From Parasulfuritortus sp049322515 (GTDB lineage Bacteria; Pseudomonadota; Gammaproteobacteria; Burkholderiales; Thiobacillaceae): a stretch of 64,000 nt of DNA. The first letter of the stretch is position 1. Each line of letters opens with the position of its first letter. The notes below the pieces were generated by a model. It was not told the origin of the DNA. It ran no database searches and saw nothing but the letters and a program-made list of their open reading frames with translations. The stretch covers positions 54,789 through 118,788 of the forward strand of contig JBMOQW010000010.1 in NCBI GenBank assembly GCA_049322515.1, read 5' to 3'. Positions 19,201-28,200 of the stretch are shown here, piece after piece. The translations under genes and the position numbers were made by a program.

Positions 19201-22200
19201 GGCGTCGCCGGCATCATTTCCGGTGACGCCGTTGAACGCCAGGTCGATGCCCAGTCCGGCATTGCCGTAGATGCTGTTTTCACGCAAGGTGTTACCGGCA
19301 CCTGCGTCCGCTTCGAACACGACCCCGCCATTGGCGGCGCTGAAGGCGATGATGTTGTTCTGCACCAGGCTGCCGGATGCGCCCGTACCGAAATACATCC
19401 CAGCCAGGCTGGTCCCCCAGTCCAGGCTACCCGTGCTGTCGGTGCCGATGCGGTTGCCCTGGATGAGGGTGCCCGCACTATTCGTCACCCCGATCGCACT
19501 AAAGCCGGTACGCACGATGACGTTACCTTCACCCGCGCCCAAGCCACCGATTTGGTTATTGTTCGCGAGGTTTAGGACAACGATTCCACCGCCACCCGAG
19601 GCGATGGGGGTCAAGCCATCCGCGGTCAGATTGATCCAGTTGCCCTGGACGGTGTTACCGGTCGCCGAGACACCCTCGATGTGGATCGCGTTCCCGGAGA
19701 TCCCCGCGATCAGGTTGCGGTCAGCCGCGGCGCTGCCGCCGATCTGGTTGTTGCTGCCACTGACCGATATCCCATATGCCATCGGACCGGCTGCGGCGGC
19801 CTGCCCGTCGGCCCCGATCAGGCCGATGTAATTGCCGGCAATGGTGTGGCCATCGGAACCCACGTCGATGCTGATGCCGTTATGCTGGAAATTGGTGATC
19901 ACCCATCCCCGCAGGGTGCTGCCGTCCGCCGTGCTGCCAAGCACCAGGCCGCTGTAGCTCCCGTTGTTGCCATCCAGCACGATGGCCGGCCGGTTGCCAT
20001 TGTTGGCGAAGCTGTCGTCGGTGCTGGCGTCGAGGATCACCGCGTCAGTCAGGTCGGGCAAGGCGCTGGTCAGGGTGATCGTATGCGTTCCGGTCCCGGC
20101 GATCTGGAATGTGATCTGGTCGGCCTGGCTGCCATTGGCGGTGTTGTTGGCCGCGGTGATCGCCTCGCGCAGCGAGATGAAGCCATCGGCACCCCGGTTG
20201 GCGAGCAGCGTGGACAGGCTGGTGGTGTCGCCGTCGACCGTGTCGCTGGCGGTATCGACGACCAGTTGCCCCTGGGTGCTGGAGATGGCGATGATGCTGC
20301 GGGCGAATTCGGAGGTGTCGGTGAAGGTGGTGTAACTGGCGTCCGCCTTGGTCGCCGTCGCCGAGATCGCGTAGCCGACCGGCACGGCGGCGCTCAGCGT
20401 GGTCGAGAAGGTGGCGTTGCCGCTGCCGTCGGTGGCGACATCGACATGGCCGAGATAGATCTGGCCTTCGCCATAGCCTGAGCTGTCGGCGCTCGGGTTG
20501 GCAAAGAACTCGATGCGGAAATGGCTGTTGGCGGTGCTGTTGAGTGAGCCGGCAACGGTGATGTCGCTGCCGTCGGTGGTGGCCAGAGTCAGCACCGGGA
20601 AGTTCTGCAGATTGTTGGCGCCGGTGTCGGCGTCGCCGAGGTCGTTCGGCGTGACGCCATTCGGGTCCAGGTCTATGCCCAGGCTCCCGGCGGCTGCGCC
20701 GGTACCGTAAATGCTGTTGCCCAGTAGCGCATTGCCAGTACCTGATGCAACCCGGATGCCGTCGTATTGACCGAGGGACTGATTGGAGAAAGCGATGATG
20801 TTGCCCTGTCCCGGCCCGGTACCGCCGACTAGATTCCCATTGCTGTTGCCTCCGATCAGGATGCTGTTGGCAAGGCTGCCCCAGTTGGCGGTGCCTGACA
20901 GGTCGGTGCCGATGCGGTTGCCCTGCACCGTGGTGCCCGATGCATCCACCAGATACATGATCCCGGTAATCGGGCTGGTGCCGCCCGAGATCCAGTTGTC
21001 CAGCACGCGGGTTCCGCTGGTCTGATCAACCTGGATGGCGGTGGTGTGCGTCGACAAGCGCGCTCCGTTGGCATCAACCCCGATGCGATTGCCCTGCACC
21101 ACGTTGTCACTGCCGGCTGAGAGGATTACCAGGGCAGTCTGAGCGCGCGACGCAATGACGTTCAACTCTGCAGTCGTGCTGCCACCCACCACATTGTTGC
21201 TGGCGCCCGAGAAGATGCCGATGGCCGAGAAGTTGGTCGTTCCTCCGATGGCCGCACCGCTGGCCGTGGTGCCCACGTAGTTTCCCTGGACGATGTTGCC
21301 GGTGGCCGACGCGCCCTGCAGCACCAGAGCATAGCCGCCGTTTGGCGCTGCGGTGATGACATTGCGGTCGGCCGCAGTGGTGCCGCCGATGGTGTTGTTG
21401 GCGCCCCAAACACTAAGACCCGAACCGCCGTTGGTGGTGGCCACCAAGGCACCATCTGCGCCGATGCCACCCAGGTAGTTGCCGACGATGGTGTTGTTGT
21501 TCGAGCCTGCTTGGATGTACAGCGCGTCAAAGACCTGTCCGTAAATGACCAGCCCCCGCACCGTGGACCCACTGGCCCCGGCCCCCAGGGTCAGACCGCT
21601 GCCGTTCTGCCCGTTGGCATTGATGACCACGGCCGGCCGGTTGCCGTTGGCAGTGAAGCTACCACTATCGGTGGTGCCGTCGATGATGACCGGCTTAGTG
21701 ATGGTGGGCAGTAACGAAGTCAAGGTGATGGTGTGTACCGTGTCGCCTGCGATGTTGAAGTCAATTCGGGTGGGTTGCGCTCCGGCTGCGGTGTTGTTGA
21801 TGGCGGTAATCGCCTCGCGCAACGAGATGAAGCCATCGGCACCCCGGTTGGCGAGCAGCGTGGACAGGCTGGTGGTGTCGCCGTCGACCGTGTCGCTGGC
21901 GGTATCGACGACCAGCTGGCCCTGGATTTCAGAGATGGCGATGATGCTGCGGGCGAATTCGGAGGTGTCGGTGAAGGCCGTGTAACTGGCGTCCGCCTTG
22001 GTCGCCGTCGCCGAGATCGCGTAGCCGACCGGCACGGCGGCGCTCAGCGTGGTCGAGAAGGTGGCGTTGCCGCTGCCGTCGGTGGCGACATCGACATGGC
22101 CGAGATAGATCTGGCCTTCGCCATAGCCTGAGCTGTCGGCGCTCGGGTTGGCAAAGAACTCGATGCGGAAATGGCTGTTGGCGGTGCTGTTGAGTGAGCC

Positions 22201-25200
22201 GGCAACGGTGATGTCGCTGCCGTCGGTGGTGGCCAGGGTCAGCACCGGGAAGTTCTGCAGATTGTTGGCGCCGGTATCGGCGTCGCCAGCGTCGTTGGTG
22301 GTGACGCCGTTGTATCCGAGATCGATACCGGGACCATCACTGCCATACACCAGATTGCGCGTGAGCGTGTTGCCACCGCCTGCGGTGTCGAAGAGCCCGA
22401 TGCCCAGCGCATTGCTGAAGGCAACGATGTTGTCGGCGATCAGGTTGTTGGTGGGGCCGCTGACTGCGGTGAAATCCTCGATGAGGATACCGTCCTGTTG
22501 GGCGCCCCAATTGGCCGTGCCGGCCAGATCCGTACCGATCCGGTTGCCCTGGATCAGGGTGCCGCTGGTACTGCCATCGATCTCGATGCCAACCAGGCCG
22601 GTGCCGGCGATCCAGTTGCCTTCGCCGGCACCCGAGCCACCAATCACGGAATCATCCGCGCCCCCGGCAATGAAAATGCCATCGCCCCCGGTGCCCAGCA
22701 AGGTGGCGCCATCCGCGCCGACCCCGATCCAGTTGCCCTGGACGATGTTGCCATCGGAGGCTTCGTCGTCGATCTGGACGCCTTCCCATAAATTGCCCGA
22801 GATGACGTTCCGCATGTTGGCCGCGCTGCCGCCGATGGTGTTGTTGGTGGCGCCGTTCTGCATGCGCACGCCGTCAAATTGATTGCCGATCGCGGTCGTG
22901 CCGGCCAGGTCGGTGCCGATGTAATTGCCGCGCACCTGGTTGCCGCTGGCGCTGGCGCCATCGATCACCACGCCATTGGCGTTCCCTGACACGAGGTTGC
23001 GGTCGGCACTGCTCGTACCGCCGATGGTGTTGTTGGCGCCAAAGACCATGACGCCCGCCGCGCCGTTGCCAACGCCGCCAGCCGTACCGTCGCTATTCAA
23101 ACTGCCGATGTAGTTGCCGGCAATGGTATTGCCCTCCGAGCCGGCATCGATCTGGATGCCATCCCCCTGGAAATTCTGGATCACCAGGCCGCGAAGGGTT
23201 GAACCGTCGGCGGTGGCGGTCAGCACCAGGCCATCGCCATTCAGGTTGTTGCCGTTCAGTACGATGGCCGGCCGGCTGCCGTTGGCGGCAAAGCTGTCGT
23301 CGGTCGTGGCATCGAGCAGCACCGCGTCGGTGATGTTGGGGAGCAGACTGCTCAAGGTGAGGGTGTGCGTGCCGGTGCCGGCTATGGCAAAGCTGATCCG
23401 ATCTGGCGTGGCGCCATTGGCCGTGTTGTTGGCCGCGATGATGGCTTCGCGCAAGGAAATCTCGCCATCGGCGCCCTTGTTGGCGAGCAGCGTGGACAGG
23501 CTGGTGGTGTCGCCGTCCGAGGTATCGCTGGCGGTATCGACGACGAGCTGGCCTTGGGTGGTGGAGATGGCGATGATGCCGCGGGCGAATTCGGAGGTGT
23601 CGGTGAAGGTGGTGTAAGTGGCATCCGAACGGGTCGCTGTGGCGGAGATGGCGTAGCCAGCTGGTACTGCGGCAGTAAGCGTGGTCGAGAAGCTGGCATT
23701 TCCACTGCCATTGGTGGCGACATTGACGAAGCCAAGATAGATCTGGCCTTCGCCGTAGCCGCTGCCGTCGGCCGTGGGGTTGGCGAAGAGTTCGATGCGG
23801 AAGTAGCTGTTGGCGGTACTGTTGAGTGAACCGGCAACGGTGATGTTGCTGCCATCGGTCTTGGCGAGGCTCAGGACCGGGAAGTTCTGCAGGTTGTTGG
23901 CGCCGGTGTCGCCGTCGCCGGTGTCGTTGGCAGTTACGTCGTCGCTGTTCTCTGTTCCGCCGACAAGGTCGATACCTAACAGCGCGTTGTTCCAGATGCG
24001 ATTGCCCAGGAAGGCATTGCCGGTGCCGGTATTGGACCAGAGGTAGATACCATTCCAGTCGCTGTTGGTCAGGTAGTTTCCGTCATTGAGACCGGTGCCG
24101 CCGATCATGTTGTCGTGGGCGCCGCCGGCAAGTTTGATATTGTCGTCGTTGCCGCCTGACACGGTCAGCGTGCTGTCGGTACCCAGATAATTGCCGCGGA
24201 TCATTGTGCCGCTGGTAAGGCCGTCGATGCTGATGGCAATACCACCGGCTCCGACAATGACGTTGCCCTGGCCCAGGGTTGATCCGCCAATCAGGGTGTT
24301 GTCGGCACCATTCTGAATCCAGATCCCGTAGAAGCCTGGGCCAAGCACGGTGGCGCCATCGGCTGCCAGGCCGATCCAGTTGCCCTGGATGATGTTGCCG
24401 TCGGCAGTTTCAAGATTGATTTCGATGGCATGTGCGGTGACGCCGACGATGAGGTTGCGGTCGGCGGCGTTTGCGCCGCCAATGGTGTTGTTCGCACCCT
24501 CAATGTAAATGCCGTTGAGCCCGACAGTGCTGGTACCCAGCGTACCACTAGTGTTCAGTTGGCCAATGTAGTTGCCGGCGATGGTGTTGCCGTCTGAACC
24601 GGACTGAATGGCGATGCCGTTCTGCTGGAAATTGTTGATGAGCAGGCCGCGGATGGTTGAGCCGTCGGCTGTGGCAGTCAGTGTGAGGCCGCTGGCGTTC
24701 AGGTTGTTGCCATCGATGACAATAGCGGGACGAGAGCCGTTGGTGTTGAAACTGTCGTCGGTGCTGGCGTCGATGATCACAGCATCGGTGATGTCCGGTA
24801 GGGCGCTGGCCAGCGTGATGGCATGAGTGCCGGTGCCGGCAATGGCAAAGCTGATCCGATCTGGCGTGGCACCATTGGCCGTGTTGTTGGCCGCGATGAT
24901 GGCTTCGCGCAAGGAAATCTCGCCGTCGGCGCCCTTGTTGGCGAGCAGTGTGGACAGGCTGGTGGTGTCGCCATCGAGGGTGTCGGCGCTCGTAGTCACG
25001 ACGACCTCACCTTCAGGGTCGGCCAGCAGTGTGACACTCTGGGCAAATTCGGAAGTGTCGGTGAAGGTCGAATAGGTCACATCGCTCAGGGTCGCCGTGG
25101 CGGATAACACGTAACCGACTGGCACCGCTGCGGTCAACCCGGTGGTGAAACTGGCATTGCCCGAGCTGTCGGTGGTGACGTTGGCGTAACCCAGGTAAAT

Positions 25201-28200
25201 CTGGCCCTCTCCATAGCCACTGGCATGAGCCGTCGGAGTGGCAAAGAACTCGATGCGGAAATGACTGTTGGCCGTGCTGTTCAGGCTGCCCGAGACAGTG
25301 ACCGTGTCAGTGCCATTGCTAACCGCCCAGGACAATACCGGGAAATTCTGCAGGTTGTTGGAGCTGTTATCGCCGTCGCCCGTGTCGTTGGCCGAGACGC
25401 CGCCGATGCCCAGGTCGATGCCCAGCCCGCTGGCACCAGCCACGGTGCCGTAGATGCTGTTGCCCAGGATGGCGTTGCCGACAGCAGAGCCGAAGGGCAC
25501 CGCGATGCCGTCGTATTGAGTCGCCGCCTGATTGCTGTTCGCGACGATGTTGCCCTGGCCAGGGCTGGTGCCACCGACCAGGTTGTTGCTGCCGCTGATC
25601 ACGATCCCCCACCACTGCACGCCCCAGTTGGCCGTGCCGGCCGCATCGGTGCCGATGCGGTTGCCCTGGATGGTGGCGCCACTGACGCTAGAGTCAACGC
25701 GGATGCCGGACTCGCTCGCTCCCGCGATCACGTTGTTGGTGATCACCGTGTTGGCCCCGGCCGACACCGCCCACAGGCCATTGATGGGCGCGCTGACCAT
25801 GGCCGTGCCAGCGGCATTGGTGCCGATCAGGTTGTCGTGCACGACGGTGCCGGCGCCGGTGGTGTTGAGGTACACGCCGTAGTCACCATCAGCCGTGATC
25901 ACATTGCCTTCAATGCGGGTCGTCGCCGCGCCACTCTGCACGGCGATGCCTGGCTGGATCCCGCTGAAGGCGGTGCTGCCATCGGCCCCGATGCCGATGT
26001 AGTTGCCCAGGATCTGGTTGCCAGTGGCCGTCGCACCCGTGACGAGCACGCCATACACGAGACTCGCACCATTGGTACCCAGCACATTGCGGTCGGCTAC
26101 CGTGCTGCCGCCAATGATGTTGTTGGCGCCCGCCACGAACAGGGTGTAGGACGCATTGACCGACGCCCCCTGGTTGCCGGTCGCATCCACGGCACCCAGG
26201 TAGTTGCCGGCGATGGTGTTGCCGTCGGAGCCGGCGTCGATGCGGATGGCGGCATCTCCGAAATTGCGAATCACCAGGCCGCGGATAGTGGAGCCATCGG
26301 CCGTGGCGCTCAGCGTCAAACCGTTGCCGGCCAGACTGTTGCCATCGACCACGATGGCCGGCCGCCCACCGTTGGCGGTCACGCTGGCGGTGTCGGTCGT
26401 GCCGTCGATGACTACCGCACCGGTGATGCTGGGCAGCACCGAGCCCAGCGTGAGGGTGTGCGTGCCGGTGCCGGCGATATTGAACGAAATCAGGTCGGCC
26501 AGGCTGCCATTGGCCGTGTTGTTGGCGGCGATGATGGCTTCGCGCAAGGAAATCTCGCCGTCGGCGCCCTTGTTGGCAAGCAGCGTGGACAGGCTGGTGG
26601 TGTCGCCATCGAGGGTGTCGGCGGCGGTGGTGACCGCGATTTCACCCTGAGTGCTGGAGATCGCGATGACGTCGCGGGCGAATTCAGAGGTGTCGGTGAA
26701 GGTCGTGTAGGTGATGTTCGACTTCGTGGCCGTGGCCGAAATGGCATAGCCGACCGGCACGGCGGCGCTCAGCGTGGTCGAGAAGGTGGCGTTGCCGCTG
26801 CCGTCGGTGGCGACATTGACGAAGCCGAGATAGATCTGGCCTTCGCCGTAGCCACTGCTGTCGGCCGTTGGATTGGCGAAGAGCTCGATGCGGAAGTAGC
26901 TGTTGGCGGTGCTGTTGAGTGAACCGGCAACGGTGATATTGCTGCCATCGGTCTTGGCGAGCGTCAGCATCGGGAAATTCTGCAGGTTGTTGGCACCGGT
27001 GTCGGCGTCGCCGAGATCGTTGGCGGTGACGCCATTCACCGCCAGGTCGATGCCCAGGTCCGCATTGCCGTAGATGCTGTTGGCGCTGATCGTGGTCGCC
27101 GTGATTCCGGATTCCAGCGCAACGCCGCGCCGATCACCGAAGGCAATGATGTTGTCGAGGACCTGGTTGCCGGACCCGGTCCCATTGAAGCTGAGGGTCG
27201 ATGCGCCGCTGCCCCAGTCCTGTGTACCGGTCTGGTCCGTGCCCATGCGGTTGTTCTGCACCAGGACAGTCGATGAATCGACCACCTGGACAGCATTGCC
27301 CGTGCCACCGAGGATCCAGTTGCCATCGCTGGCGGCAGGCCCCCCGATCTCGACCCCGTTCGAGGTCAGGACATAGATCCCGTTGACGCTATTGGCCATG
27401 GGGGTGAGGCCGTCTCCGGCAACACCGATCCAGTTGCCAAGGATTTGTGTGCCCGGCGCATCGCGCACGTCGATGCCATCGCTGGCGTTGCCGCCCAGGA
27501 GGTTGCGGTCTGCCGCGCTACTGCCACCGATGATGACGTTGTCGCCCTCGCTATAGATGCCGTTCCCCGTCGCCTGCGAACCACTCATGCCGGTGCCTGC
27601 CGCCAGTTGGCCGCTGCTGTCGAAGCTGCCGATGTAGTTGCCGACGATGAGATGGTTGTCCGACCCCGCATCGATGTGGATGCCGTTGCCATTGAAATTG
27701 CGGATCACCAGACCGCGAATGGTGCTGCCGTCGGCGCTGGCGCCCAGCCTCAGGCCGTTGCCGGTCAGGTCGTTGCCGTCGAGGACGATGGCCGGCCGGC
27801 TGCCGTTGGCGGCGAAGCTGTCGTCGGTGGTGGCGTTGATGATCGTCGTGCCGCTGATGGTCGGCAGGGCGGTGCTCAGTGTGATGGTGTGCACGCCGGT
27901 GCCGGCGATGTTGAAGCTGATGTTGTCGGTGCCGGCATTGGCGTTGGCGTCGATGATTGCCTGGCGCAGCGAGCCGGCGCCGCTGTCGTTGGTGTTGGTG
28001 ACGGTGTAGGTGGCGAGCGCGCCATTCCAAACGGGTCCAGCCGTGGCAAACAGGCTGGGCACGGCGACCTGGCCGACCGTGGACTCCAGGATCCAGTCGC
28101 CCCCCTGCCCGGTCCGGTCGTCGCTGGCCGCCACGTCGGCGTCCGTGAGCCAGGCCATGCGGGCGATGAACGCCGCACCTCGCGGGCCATCCGCGACCTC

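Noticed and set aside
15379..19575. A 1398-codon plus-strand open frame opposite the Ig-like repeats
   Set aside because: It is the antisense of the 303-bp tandem repeats; periodic, rich in Arg/Gly/Val, no recognisable domain or ribosome-binding site, and the minus-strand frame is clearly the coding one.
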